From Mytilus trossulus (lineage: Eukaryota > Mollusca > Bivalvia > Mytilida > Mytilidae), in assembly GCF_036588685.1 (NCBI RefSeq), contig NC_086379.1:18089862-18153861 (forward strand): DNA of 64,000 bases, written 5' to 3'. The translations under genes and the position numbers were made by a program. A model generated the notes under the pieces. It ran no database searches. It was given only the letters and a program-made list of their open reading frames with translations, and was not told the origin of the DNA. Of this stretch, positions 11,256 through 23,139 are shown one piece after another. Position 1 is the first letter of the stretch. Every line of letters starts with the position of its first letter.

Positions 11256-14200
11256 TTATATTCTTGTGTTTTCGTGGTCTAGTCTTCCTAGCAGGTTGCA
11301 TGTGTTGATCTTGCGTATTCCAATTTCCTTTGTAATTTGGTGGTACATTTCTTCTCTATAACTCTCGTATTTGGGTGCACTCTGTGAGGTAGTGCTGTTG
11401 TGTTTCCTTAATTCCGCAGCTGCATAAGTCGGTGGTGTTTTGCCCTGTGCGTTGTTTATAATAATTAAGGGTTGTGTAGCCAGTTCTAAGTTGTATAAGG
11501 ATGCTGAAGATTTTTTTGGAAGAAAAGTCAAAGATTGGGATGTTTTTGACGTTTGGTGTTATATCAAAGAGGTCTCTTCCTGTGTCGCTTAGTTCCCATC
11601 GTCTTTGCCACTTCAGCATGACACTCTTGTGTGCACCTTGTTTTACGTCTTGAAGGGTAATTATGTTGTTTTTTGGCAAGAGTTGTGTTGCTTCTTCTGC
11701 TGCTTGCTTTGCCAATAAGTCCGCTTCGTCGTTCCCTTAAATATTTGCATGTCCTGGTGTCCATAGGATGCAAATTTTCATCCCTTTAGTTCTTAGGTCT
11801 TCGATGTGTTCTCTGATGTCTCGAATCACATCAATATAGGATTTGAGTGCCCAATTTAGTGTGAGGTGTCCTACTGCACTTTAACTGTCAGAGAAGATCT
11901 TAAGTGTGGTGATGGTGTTGTGTAGTCTTTCCAGTATACAAAATTCCAGTACCATTACAATTGCTACAAGCTCTGCTAGTAAGATGGATCCTCTTTGAGC
12001 GACATGTCTGTGTAGTTGTATGGCTGGTCTTGAGTCTTCTGTGTATATGATTGCATCAGCTCCACATGGTCCAGGGTTTCCCATGCATGATCCATCAGTG
12101 TATGCAGTTGCTTGGTCATTTGCTGTGTTACCTATTAATTCTGTCATGACTGTTATGCATAATTTCTTTTGTTCTGATGTTATTGATTTCGAGCTGCCGA
12201 GTCTGTTCCAGTATGATGGTGTTGTTTTTGTCCTTGATGTTTCTCCAAGTCTATAGGTAAATTCCGGCTCTATTAAATTGATGTTAATGCCAGTTTCTTT
12301 TTCCATTTCAAATGATTGACATAGCACTTTGCCCATTGGTGTTATATGGATGTCATGGCCTATTTCTTCTTGGTAATTTATTAGTTGTTGTTTAATAGGT
12401 TCTTTTATGGACTTTGATTGGATTTTTGCAATTTCTCTTATAGCAATCTCTTCGATTCTCAGGTCTATTGTTAAAACTCCAGCCTCAATTTCTAAAGCTG
12501 CTCTGCCTGATGTTGATGGCATATCTAGGCACAGAGTGAGCGCTTTCCTCTGTAACCTATCCAGTTTTTGGAGGTCTTTTTGTTCAGTAACCTGCCATGC
12601 TTGGCAGCTATATTCCACCACAGATCTTATTAGACAAAAGTACAATTGTAATAGTTTTTTTGTATTCATCTTACTGATTTGTCTTACTTCTCGTAATATG
12701 GTCAGATTTCTACTTGCTCTTTCTTTCCAGTGTTTCTAGGTGTTTCCCAAACGTCATCTTCTCTTCCAATATTACTCCGAGTAACTTTGTGTTTGGGTTA
12801 TAATTTAGCTCTTTTCCATGTAATTGGATTGTTTTATCCTCTTTACTGATTTTCTTTTTGGTGAACATGCATACTTCTGTCTTTTCAATGCTGATGTTAA
12901 CTCTCCATTTCTGGTCTATTCTATTGCTTTTCCGATGTCTTGTGCCATTTCCTCTTTCAGTTCATCTATTTTCTCTGGCTTTCTCGATTGCCACATTGTA
13001 CCATTGTATCAATTTTGGGTTTTCACCTTTGATGTCATTCAGAAAATCGTTTATATAGATGTTGAACAGGGTAGAAGCTAGCACAGAGCCCTGTGGTAGT
13101 CCTATATTTGTTTCAAATTCAGTTCCTATGAACCCATCAAATATACATTTTGCCATTCTGTTGTTCAGAAAGTTTTTAATCCATTTCCATGTTTTTCCTT
13201 GGATTCCTAGTTTATGTAGCTTTACCATTAGTCCTTCTCTCCAGATTGAGTCATATGCTTTTTCCATGTCAATTAGACATGCCAAAGTAATTTCACCCTT
13301 GTTGTATTTCTCTATGACGTTTTGGATTAATCGCAGTAGACAGTTGGAGGTAGAGTGGTTTTTCCTAAAGCCTTCTTGATTTATATCAATAATTTGCATT
13401 CCCTCTATAAAAGCTGCAAGTCGGTTTAGGATTATCCTCTCTGTTATTTTACACATGACACTAGTGAGGCTGATTGGTCTATAAGATGACGGGGAATAGT
13501 AGTTGGTCTTTCCTTGTTTGCGAAGGAATTTGACATTAGCAGTTTTCCATTCTGAAGGGAGATATCCATTGTTCCATGACAGGTTGATCATAACTCTCAT
13601 TGCTTCTATGAAATTTGGTCCCGCAAATTTAAATAATTCTGGGAAGTGGTCGTCTGCTCAAGGTGATTTGCCTATTTCAAGTGCAAAGATGGCATCTTCT
13701 ACTTCATCAGATGTAATTTCATAGTCCAACTTGTGTTTTGTTGTTTTTATTTTATCTTCCATATCGCATATGTTTTTATACTCTTCCATTTTTTCTTTAT
13801 AGAATGTATCGTCATATTCATCTGTCCTCAGGTGTCCGCCTTTAAAGAAAGTGTCTTGTAAAATAGTACATTTTTCCTCCTCGGAAAAGGCTGGTGCATT
13901 ACCTTCAGCAATCAGTGGGAGTATTGTGTTGCAGTCCTTCTTTTTGGTCATCTTTTTATAAGTTGTCCATATTTCTCTTGAATTTCTTGATGAGTTGAAT
14001 TTTGCAATGAGCTTAGAGTTCCACTCCTCCATTGCCTTTTCTTTCTAGAGCTCGAATCTATCTTCTGCATGTTCAAGAGCTATCTTATGTTGAGTGATGT
14101 TTCTTTTTTTGTACTGCTTTTGTCTATAGTTTAGATCCTTTTTTGCCTGACTGACTTCTATGTTCCACCATGGAGGCTTTGTATTTGTTTTTTTCTTAAC

Positions 14201-15016
14201 CTCCCTCTTTTTAATAACCTCTGTCATTGTTCTGTCGATTGTTTCTTTAAGGGATTGATAAACTTCATCTACGTCATTGCTGGATGAACTGTTGGTAAGC
14301 CATTCAGACATGTTTTTTTTCGGATTGCTCTTTCCAGTTGTTCCAATCCACCTTGTTCAACTGCCATACCTGCTTTTTTTCCTTTGTTGTTCTTTGTGTT
14401 TTACAGACATCTAATTCTAGAAGGACACAGATATGGTCTGATCTGACATCTTCATATGCTAGTGTTGTACATTCCTTTACTTTGTTGTTTATACCAGGAG
14501 TTATCAATACCAAATTTATAATGCTTTTTGTATTTCTTCTTGTTGGTTGTCCATCATTTCTACATAACATACCAGTTTTTGTCATACAGTTTTCTATAAT
14601 CTCTCCTGCTTTGTTGGATTTATCGTTGTTCCATTCTAGGCTTTTGGCATTTAAGTCTCCCATTACAACTAAATTTGGTTTTCTTGCTGAGGTATAATTT
14701 TCTATGTTCTTACTCAGTTTTTCCATTTGTTCAATTTCCTCAGGTGAGATATATGGTGTGAATATGTTGAAATTATGATTGCTGTCAGTTTGTATGTTGA
14801 TTCCAACACTTTCGTAGTCTTTGTCATCCAAAACTGGGGTCCCTTTCTCCCTACTATAGGTACATCATGTAAGTGTCATTCTAAAAAAAATAATTTATTC
14901 TCACTCTGGTGTGTTTCATTTAAACAAACAATATCTACATCATAATTATTTACAATATTTACAAGTTGTTGATAGGCTGTGCTAATCGCTTGTGCATTTA
15001 GCAGGAGGATCTTCAT
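11256..15016 (-). pseudogene. LINE ORF2: APE endonuclease, reverse transcriptase, RNase H (broken)
   Basis: The frame opens at ATG 15016-15014, inside the end of ORF1 and in another frame. The start carries CLNETHQSENK, an endonuclease motif. After a frame break and a stop near 14880-14850 the endonuclease resumes with GDLNAKSLEWN and SDHICVLLEL. A one-base shift near 14308 leads to the pre-RT region, which has stops at about 14045 and 13658. The RT domain (13600-12962) has SYRPISLTSVMCKITERI, LIDMEKAYDSI and GLPQGSVLA. The expected ADD catalytic box is replaced by WYNVAI, so the active site is lost. After another frameshift the RNase H domain (12669-11881) shows AYTDGSCMGNPGP, AELVAI and FSDS, and its last motif TPGHANI is followed by a stop. 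The C-terminal CSCG...HYLTEC motif is kept near 11390. Clearly dead. Confidence 0.88.
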
Positions 15017-15950
15017 TTACTGGTTTTAAGATGTTATAAAGTCTCCTCCTGTTGTTGAAATCTAAGTATTTCTTACACTTCCCTGATGTTGACGGGTGAA
15101 TTCCACCGCAGTTTATACAGCAGGGTGTGGCTTTACAGTTGCTGTGTGCGCAGTTTTCTTTTCCACAGTTTGCACAAGTGTTTTGGTTTAGGCACCACTT
15201 ACTGATGTGTCCAAATTTGTTGCAGTTATAGCACCTCACTATTTCAAATTTTCTATCTGGTTGAAAGGTTGAGTATGTGTTTGTTCCCGGGTGACAGAAA
15301 CCTTTGGAGGCAAGTGCTATTTTGGCCTGGTTTTGGTTTTTGAAAACTTCTCTCACTACCGGCATTGGTTTACCTGTGTCCCTGTATCTTTTTCTTTTTA
15401 CCACCACTATGTCATATAGGTGTTTTAATTCCTGGTGGATGGATTCCTCTGTCATATATGTTGGGATATTGTGCAGGTACACTATATTTATACCATCAGC
15501 CACAGATTTGGGTTTGTGTGCAGCAGAATTTTCTCCAAATGATGTTTTGTGCTTTTGCCAGTTCTGTATGATCTTGTCTCTGGTACTCTTGTCCTTGAGG
15601 TGGATAGCCACTCCCCCTTTAGGTAGGCTATAAGCTTCCTCTATGTTACCTGAGAGGTCTTGTATTTTAGCGAGCTCTTTCCTAATTGAAGTGCTGTCTC
15701 TTGCAATGCTTGATTTTTCAATGTTGTCTATAATGATTATTGTGTCTGGGTCTGTTTGGTCTGCTTTGTAGTTGTTTTTCTTTACCCCTGAGATCTTTTC
15801 TGTGTTGCTATATTCTAGGACACTCTCACCAAAGTTCTTTGTGATTTCTTAGAGTTTATCTATTTTTAGGTCTCTTGTTGTTTTATCTGTCAAAGCTGTT
15901 TTTGGCGGGTCTTCCTGAGCACAACCAGCACATATGACTTGTTTTGTTTT
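14982..15950 (-). pseudogene. LINE ORF1: gag-like protein with zinc knuckles
   Basis: An uninterrupted frame runs from an internal ATG at 15611 to TAG at 14984-14982 (209 residues). The homologous frame continues upstream to ~15950 across an in-frame stop at 15851-15849. The middle (IVYLHNIPTYMTEESIHQEL) looks RRM-like. The C-terminal third has three cysteine clusters: CYNCNKFGHISKWC (a CCHC knuckle), CANCGKENCAHSNC and CCINCGGIHPSTSGKC. ORF2 starts inside its last codons, the usual tight coupling of LINE ORFs. The product would bind the element's RNA. Further upstream, near 15900, there is a CAGCAQ motif in the same frame. Confidence 0.82.
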
Positions 15951-16119
15951 AAATTTTCTGATGTTTCTTTTTACCAGTTTTCTTAGTTTGTTTGTTTTCT
16001 TTGGACGGTTTACTGGTCTCGTCTTGGCTGTCCTTTATACTGTTATTTCTGCTGTTAATTCTGGTGCTTCTCCTGGTATGTGGCATGAGTGTAGGTTAAT
16101 GAGCAAGCAAAGCAAGTAA

Positions 16120-16514
16120 GCAATTAGTTATATGAAAAAATGTTTCAACTTACATATGCTGTCTTTAAATAATCAGCACTGTTCTGTGGTGAGTTTAGAA
16201 GAGTCTTGATGTTTCCAATTGAATCTGTAGGATGAATCTGTAAGTAGATTAGAGAATATAAGTTTCAATAATTATGTCTTGGTTACTTTGACAAAGGCTG
16301 ATAAAATAACCTCACCTAAACCCTTTGTCGCAGTGTATACGGTAAGTATTGAATAATTCTCTAAATGTTTACAAGGATCCTACTTACACTGGTGTTCAGT
16401 GTTGATATTAGAAAAAGTTAAGAAGCTCCTCCTCCTCTACATGCAACTGGATGATGTCTGACTGTTGTCTAATATGATAGCACTCCAAGTATGTATCTAT
16501 GAGTAAGTATTTTG
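16120..16514. other. Spacer between SGNH-like ORF and gag ORF
   Basis: No open frame in the minus direction. The minus strand has a possible splice-donor-like 'atgtaagt' near 16150 and acceptor-like 'cataccag' near 16076, which could join the SGNH-like and gag frames. I cannot test this. Confidence 0.3.
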
Positions 16515-17189
16515 TTATGACAAGACTAAACAATGCGCCTGGGTATACCCCGTCTTTTTGTTTTTAATTGTGATCCGCACTGATTTTCTCACTCCACCTC
16601 TTTTGACCTTTCTTCCTCTAAAGAAGTACTGGCTTATTTTTATAGTGTTTTTTCCAATAAACTGGTTCAGTTCTAATATCTTAGAGTTCAGTAACTTTAC
16701 TTGTCTTGTTACTTGAAAGTCCTCAGATTTATATTTGGCAGGGTTTTTGTGGTTTCTACTTTTGTTCCACTTTACTATAGAGAGAATTGGACAGTCTGTG
16801 AATTTGATCTCTGCCCCTTTATATTTCCTCACTAATTTTAGAGCCCTATTGTACTGCTCTACTATGTTATTCACTGATTTATTGCTAAGGTGTCTCAGGT
16901 TTATAAATTTACCCCTTTTCTCTGTAAGGTCGCAAGTTCCTGCCCATAGGTATTTGATTATATATTGTTGTCTTTTAAGGGCATTTTCTATCCTGCTTTC
17001 AATGAGATTTACAAGTACCTCCGTTTTTGCGCCGGCGAAACACCAGGATTCGAGGGGGAATTCGTATCTATTGCATGCGTCTCTCAACGTGAACCCCTTG
17101 CTGTCAGATACCAAAATTGATGTTTTGTACCTGAATCCTTCTGGTTCCTGAGGTTGCTGCTCTATATATCTCTTTAATTTACTGCTCAT
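16515..17189 (-). CDS. SGNH-hydrolase-like ORF of the retroelement
   Basis: An intact frame of 224 codons starting MSSKLKRYIEQQPQEPEG. Near residue 27 is LVSDSKG, compatible with the GDS block of SGNH/GDSL hydrolases; near residue 83 is AGTCDLTEK, compatible with the GxND block; DCPILSIVKWN lies about 50 residues later. A DxxH block is not visible, and the C-terminus looks cut off by a stop in KKTGYTQAHCLVLS. Esterase domains are known in ORF1 proteins of some CR1-like LINEs, but here the domain is a separate ORF ~0.6 kb upstream of gag. It may be a 5' ORF of the element, or a captured fragment. Function is inferred only from motif spacing. Confidence 0.55.
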   Translation of the reverse strand: MSSKLKRYIEQQPQEPEGFRYKTSILVSDSKGFTLRDACNRYEFPLESWCFAGAKTEVLVNLIESRIENALKRQQYIIKYLWAGTCDLTEKRGKFINLRHLSNKSVNNIVEQYNRALKLVRKYKGAEIKFTDCPILSIVKWNKSRNHKNPAKYKSEDFQVTRQVKLLNSKILELNQFIGKNTIKISQYFFRGRKVKRGGVRKSVRITIKNKKTGYTQAHCLVLS

Positions 17190-17490
17190 TTGATCTTTAT
17201 AAACGGAAGTTAGAAAACGGAAGTAGTTCTGTTGTCAATGAAACAATGAAATTGACATCTTTTCCCGCTAAACTGTCAATTTTTATTAAGGACGATATTT
17301 GTGTTTTTTTGGGGAAATTTTGTTGCAACAACTTAGGATGGTATTATTTGAATGTATGTATGTAATTATTTCAACCCTGGGAGGGATATAAATGTGATTT
17401 CTAGAAAATTTTCTTGAGCTGTCAAAAAATGCCGCCTCAATCGTAACAGCGCCACCGGAAGTTTTATTTCGTCTGTTGAATCCTTTCAGA

Positions 17491-17790
17491 TTTCCCCTTA
17501 ATAAAGGAGGGGGTTGGGTAGGAGGGGTCCTGATCCCGAAATCCCTGACTTAAAAACACGAAATCCTGAGGTCCCGAATTTAAATCAATTTTATATCCCG
17601 AAATTCGAAAAGAGAATTCCCTGGTCCTGAAAGGATCAATCATAAAATCCCGAGCTTAAAAACACCCGATCCCGGAGTCCTGATGGTCACGAAAGGGTTA
17701 ATCCCAAAATCCCGAGCGTAAAAACACCCGATCCCGGAGTCCCGATAAAGGTCTTTTCTCCCGTCTTAAAGGGTTGTGGCATCTTTTTTG
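17491..17790. repeat. Insertion with tandem 'cccgatcccggagtcc' units
   Basis: Compared with 10905-10940, where 'cctttcagat' runs straight into 'tttgtttgaaaggg', this site holds about 295 extra bases between the same two halves. Inside are degenerate ~60-bp tandem units with 'aaaatcccgagcttaaaaaca' and 'cgatcccggagtcc'. No TSD is obvious beyond T residues. Confidence 0.6.
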
Positions 17791-17939
17791 TTTTGAAAGG
17801 GAAGTAACTCCGTACTTACCCCATATGGTTGCTAATCCTATATGGTAACTAACCATGTGACACCCTATATCAAATATGCATAGTCACCACATGTAGTCCA
17901 GTAACCAATCATTAGTATCCCCATAAATCTTTTGGAGGT

Positions 17940-18815
17940 AAGATAAATATAAATATATATACCTTTTTCCAATTCCAGAATGAGACCATTGTGAGAAACC
18001 AAACATTATGAAACATATACACAATGCTCATGACCACAAAACATATATCAAGTTTGAATTTTGTTGGCGTCACTTTAACTGTTCCCGAGTTATGCCCGTT
18101 ATGCGTTATTTTTCTTTGTTTGATACTTTAAAAATGATTAAAACCGATAACCAGATCAGTTTAAAACTGTATAGTTTGCCTTAAATGGTCTGGTTAACTG
18201 AAATAATTTCTAAACGTGACCATTTGAACTTAAGAAAACCTTTCTTGAGCCCTTTTTCATACATACCATATAATATTTTTTCGACTTTCATGTAGATTTT
18301 TAATCATCATTTCTGTTTATATAAAAAGAAGATGTGATTTAATTGTCAATGATACAAATCTCCACAAAAGACCAAAATGACACAGAAATTAACAACTATA
18401 GGTTACCAAATGGCCGTCAGCAATGAGTAAAGCCCATGCCATGTCAGTTGTAAAAGGTCCCGAAATGACAATGAAAATTTCAGGGCAGATAGATCTCGAC
18501 CTGATAAACAATGTTTTCCCTATGTCAGATTTTCTCTAAATGCTTTTGTTTCAGAGATACATGTATAAGCCAAAATATAAGCCAACATCTACAATTTCCC
18601 CCTATGTTCTATGTTTAGCCATGGCGGCTATTTTGGTTGGTTGGCCAGTCACCGGTCACATTTTTAAAACTAGATACCCCAATAATGATTGCGGCCAAGT
18701 TTAGTAAATTTGGCTCAGTAGTTTTAGAGGAGAAGATTTTTGTAAAAGTTAATGACGACGGACGATGACGGACGCCAAGTGACGAGTAAAGCTCACTTGG
18801 CCCAGGTGAGATAAA
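17940..18815 (+). repeat. Mollusc repeat family ending gctcacttggcccaggtgag
   Basis: The tail 'gacggacgccaagtgacgagtaaagctcacttggcccaggtgag' pattern, and the unit 'atgaaacatatacacaatgctcatgaccacaaaacat', match the tandem block at 23140-23540 and, in reverse, 53912-54370. A copy of the abundant mussel repeat in reverse (18320-18490: 'gaagatgtg', 'acacagaaattaacaactata') is embedded in it. Confidence 0.75.
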
Positions 18816-18954
18816 AAGGGGAAGATATTCCAGTCTTCAGAAAATGCTTTGAGCAATTATGAAACTTTGGTGACGGGTTTATATTTATTTACATAACCTC
18901 CCTTTAATTGTTCATGAACTGGTGATAGGACATTGAAAAGTTATTAAACTTTAT

Positions 18955-19015
18955 TCTTTGAAAAAGCGACGGGCGTAAGATGCGCTCATGGCGCAACTGT
19001 TTATTTTAATTTTAT
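18955..19015 (-). repeat. Fragment of the 6490-7170 repeat family
   Basis: 'gcgacgggcgtaagatgcgctcatggcgcaactgtttatt' is the reverse complement of the family's 5' end. Only the terminus is present. Confidence 0.65.
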
Positions 19016-20544
19016 GGAATGACACCCCTTTCAAAGTCTGCTCCTAAAGGTAAGAGAACAGTTGCATGTGCAGTATATCTGAGGTAGTAAGGTGTCCATT
19101 ATCCTGATTGTAGCACAGTAATAACGAAGAGATTTTTCCTTTGTTATGTGTGAAGTGTTCTTAAAACACCATGACTTCATATGTTTTCTTCTGGTCGGTC
19201 CATCCATCTGTCTGTCTTTGTCACTTCAGTTTCAGTTAGGAAATGCTTAAACTAAATGTTTCAATTATTGGTTTGTAAGCTTATATTTATAAGTGAGACT
19301 TCAAGTTGAGTCTCTTGCTGTTTGGATTAAATTTGTGAGAGTTATTGTGCTAAGAACATTAGAATTTTCCCAACATTTCTGAATTTCTTACCAGTGGTAA
19401 AGGACAGTTACTGTATATTGTCAGAGCAATACTTTCAAAAATTATATTTACCTTAACAATAGCTAAAATGTGCTACACTAAAATAGACACGAAACGAAGC
19501 TACGTATTTTAATGTCAGTGCCCTGTTTATTGTTTATTTTTGAGACTTTTAATAGTTTGGATACATGTTTAACATTGTTATAAATCAAATATTAGAAATT
19601 TGATTAATATTGGTGAACATGAATTTGACAGCTAGTGCCCCTTTAAATCTGGTTTTATAACTAAACCTCTCAATTTTTCTTATAAGGATGTATGAAAGAT
19701 TCAAGCAAAAACTATCCAACCTCCACTCCCCCCCCCCCCCAAAAAAAAAAATGCTACAGTGTATATTTAAATTTGTTGAGTCTTGTCAAGGAGCAAAGAC
19801 AGTCATAACGGTACTGAGAGTGATACAAATCAAAGCATGCAGTTATATACCAATTAGAAAAATTAACATTATTAACATAGTCATATGTATTTTTTTACAT
19901 AAAATTACATAATATATCATTTGATTAGCTGTTATGTGTGATATTTGATACCATGGCAACTGTTGTAATAATACTTAACGGTTGTAGTTTAGAGTTTATA
20001 TAAATTATGCTTTTCTTTTTTTCATAACGGTTTGGAATCAATTGAGAACATTGAATTACCTATACTGCAGAATTCAACAAATTAATAATAACTCTGTTTC
20101 CAAGGGGAAAATACGTTAACATGGTGATAAAATTCAAGAGAGCCCCAATGTTTTATATATTTTGGTCAGATAGTATTCAACCTTTGTTACTACAATGCTA
20201 GCTATTTCATATTTTCATTTTTCGAGACACACGAGAAAATTTGATAATTTCACAAAACTTCGTGATTCAGAAAAATGAATGGTTTTTAGAATATTTAAAA
20301 AAAAAATCTTTGCTTCGACTAGATTTTGAGGAGACATTACCAAAGAATTGATAAAAATCAGCACAAAGGTTTACTTCCTAGATCATCTAGCCCCAAGCAT
20401 CATGTCGGGCATTGTCATTACTAAGAACCAATAAATGTTTTCTAATTTGAGGAACATTTTAACATTTTTTTTTACTAATGATACTGATGATCCACCACAA
20501 AATAATATAAATAGAACCGTACAAATAGTAAGCACATACATATA
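19016..20544. other. Gene-free AT-rich DNA
   Basis: Holds C and A homopolymers at 19727-19750. Small open frames at 19688-19912 and 20383-20586 have no recognisable domains. No RNA genes seen. Confidence 0.4.
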
Positions 20545-20812
20545 AAAAAGATGTGGTATGATTGCCAATGCGACAATTCTACACAAGAGACCATAATATC
20601 AACACAGAAATTAACAACTACATGTCACTGTACCGCGATAAACCAGCAAAGCCAATACCGCATAATCAGCTATAAAATGCCCTGAAATGACAATGTAAAA
20701 CAATATTCAAACGAGAAAACTAACGGCCTTATTTTAATATGTACAAAAAATAAACGAAAAGTGAATATGTAACACACAAACACACGACAACCACTGAATT
20801 ACAGGCTATCAT
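20545..20812 (-). repeat. Abundant mussel repeat, reverse copy
   Basis: 'aaaagatgtggtatgattgcc', 'acacagaaattaacaactaca', 'aacgagaaaactaacggcc' and 'cgacaaccactgaattacagg' match 10113-10562 in reverse complement. Confidence 0.85.
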
Positions 20813-21263
20813 GTTATCAAATTTATATTATATATCGTCTCCCATTTAAAAATAAAAAAACACATGAAAAAATGAACGTATCATGTATTGCTCTCCTAGC
20901 TACAAAATCATTTAAATGTATACAAAATCAAAGATGTTGAACATATTCTATCATATTAATCATTTGGTAACTAATGTAATAACTGTCTCTTCTATGTCCA
21001 TCTTGAACATAAAAACTAAGTATTAAATAAACAATACTTCTAATGTTCAGGTTGCTTGTCATCGTGCAACACAGTTAATAACACTATATATATAGGAAAA
21101 CATAGAACTCCCTTTTGTCATAAGACACTGTCAAACATCCAAACATAGTTATTACTATCCACACTCATCTGTGTCCACACTTGTATATTTTAACAAAAAA
21201 TCTAAAATCCGGGTTTTCAATATTAATTAAGCTCTGTAGCTAAAACCAAGTTATATCGATGTT

Positions 21264-22082
21264 ATATGAGCCAGTCCATGCAAAAAGGTACAAAAACGAA
21301 AATTTTACGAAATTCTAAAAAGTGTGCATAATTATTGGTAGTAGACTTGTGATTTATAAAACACATTTACTTTTCCTCATATCACCAACCTGTGGTCTAC
21401 ACGCACCTGCAAGTGCTGAGACCCCCCCCCCCTTAGTTTTATCAAGATTTTTAATGAATTATTTCATAAATTTCAATCATTTTCAAAGTAAGGTTTAAAT
21501 GGCTTGATTTGCCAATTGAGAATGATAGCTCCGGTAGCAGTGGGGATAAGGCTCTCGCTTAGGATGCTGAAATCAATGCAATCAAACCGGGCAATGGTTC
21601 GAATCCCGTTCAACTGATGTTGATTTATATAATATTAAATAACTTAACTTAACTTATTAAATAACTTAACTTAACTTAAATTTCAATTTCTAAAACACAA
21701 GATGACATAGTTTTTGTATTTTTCCTCATGATTTAATGTTGTCTTACTTTCTTTGAACCTGTAGAACTGAGTGAAATTATTGACTTTTGTCTCTGTATAG
21801 TATCGGGTTTTTTTTATAGTTTCTGGTCGGTAAAGCATTATTCGGGGGAATAAATGATTTTACTCTTGTTCACATACAAAAAATTCAGATATTTCTACGT
21901 CTTTTTCTGTTTTAGTTGACAAATTCGGGATAGAATTGACAATTTTATGAATGTTTACATTAATGTAACTTTTTTCGGATAAAATCGTTTTTCAAAAATA
22001 CTATAACAAACTTTGATAACGTGTTCTGTAAAGTTTACCAAAAGGACTTTTTGTACCTTTTCGCATGGACTGGCTCATATAT
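21264..22082. mobile_element. 819-bp TIR element with a tRNA-like module inside
   Basis: Left end atatgagccagtccatgc plus 'aaaaaggtacaaaaa' is mirrored at 22046-22082, with one extra base in the right copy. TIR length is ~33 bp. No transposase frame, so it is non-autonomous. The interior holds a C-run at 21421-21432, a duplicated 'aataacttaacttaactta' at ~21645-21685, and the tRNA-like segment described separately. Confidence 0.75.
21528..21615 (+). other. tRNA-like / SINE head with A and B boxes
   Basis: 'gtggggataaggctctcgc' resembles a pol III A box and 'ggttcgaatcccgtt' (from 21597) is a good B box. Spacing is ~55 bp. A full cloverleaf does not fold convincingly by eye, so a tRNA-derived SINE or decayed tRNA is more likely than a working tRNA gene. 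Confidence 0.4.
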
Positions 22083-22369
22083 AAAATTTCAAAAAAAAAA
22101 TGGTTCCATTCATAATCAGGCTTTAGCTATAAATACTTTCACCAATTCCTATGAGACTTTAAACATTGTTTAAATATACTGATGTAAGTTCCCTTCCAAT
22201 TTTTATAAACTTTAATTTTTACGTCTAGATCATTTATTGACCTATTTTTGGACTTTACATACGTTCACAAAAAGGGAGGAATTCCACGTACTATAATATT
22301 CGACATACAAATGTAGTTCAGGTTCCTTTTAAACTTAATATGAGATGCCGTTTCCAACCATATGTCCCA

Positions 22370-22625
22370 TTCAAATTTATTGATCGTTCAAAAAAGGTGG
22401 TCTAAAAGAAGATTCCAACCCTCGGACCCCCCTTCCTCGTGTTTTCTCCATGATCCGTTCTGGAATCGAAGCCTTGTAATGAGTGGGAGTTAGGTTGGAT
22501 GGAATTGAGAGACAGGTGGAAACGAGTTAACGAGGGTAGGAAATAATGGATACTTTATGCTTCACTGAAATAAAGTAGTAAGGGAGAGGGAAGTAGAAAT
22601 CATCCCCTGTTTACCCCAAATTTAG
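22370..22625 (+). repeat. Dispersed repeat family A, copy 3
   Basis: Shares 'agattccaaccctc', 'gatccgttctggaatcgaagcc', 'aatgagtgggagttaggttg' and 'agtagtaagggagagggaag' with 3676-4035 and 9208-9625. It is not next to a TIR element. Confidence 0.65.
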
Positions 22626-23139
22626 GAAGTACAAACGACTACATGATATATATATGTGTCATATTACAAATATTTTTGACTTTGTATGGTTTCAGAGGAG
22701 TTCAATGAAATCAGTCTCTTCGTCTCATAAAATTAACACGTCTCGCTTTAGTATATATTTGCGACTGAAAATCAAGCAATTAACCACCAAGATTTATTTT
22801 TTGTGTTGCAAATGATTATGTTTAATATAAACAACTGACTTTAATCAAACCAATGAAAATAAATTACTACTTTATTAATAGTTAGAGCATTGAGAAAACT
22901 TGCACTAGTCTAGTATAACATGTTAAAACTGGCAAAAGTAAACATAATGTATAATATTTGTGAAATACCTTCACCTACAATTTTAACTTTAATAACCATA
23001 TCGATGAACATTTAATAAAGAGCTCTCGCAAGTTAAGATTTTTTTTATTGTGGTATTCTTTGTATCTCCCCCTCTCACCGCAAAAGAAGGGTATTAAAAT
23101 TTACCATTATCCGTCTATATGTCGCAAAATTGGTTTCTG
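22626..23139. other. Gene-free AT-rich DNA
   Basis: I see no supported gene or repeat boundary. Confidence 0.4.

Larger units (their letters stand above)
11171..17449 (-). mobile_element. Decayed non-LTR retrotransposon block (SGNH-like ORF, gag, EN-RT-RNase H)
   Basis: Read on the minus strand the order is an SGNH-like ORF (17189-16515), a CCHC gag-like ORF (~15950-14982) and an EN-RT-RNase H ORF (15016-~11260). A 15-bp perfect inverted repeat, ctgttacgattgagg, marks 11171-11185 and 17435-17449; a second pair, 'aacttccgtttata', lies just inside each end. The plus strand left of 11171 is T-rich, matching a poly-A tail on the minus strand. RNase H downstream of RT and a zinc-knuckle gag fit the Jockey/I group. 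Inverted ends are not normal for a LINE. Confidence 0.8.

Noticed and set aside
21528-21615. Functional tRNA gene
   Set aside because: Only promoter-like boxes are convincing; acceptor and anticodon stems do not pair by eye.
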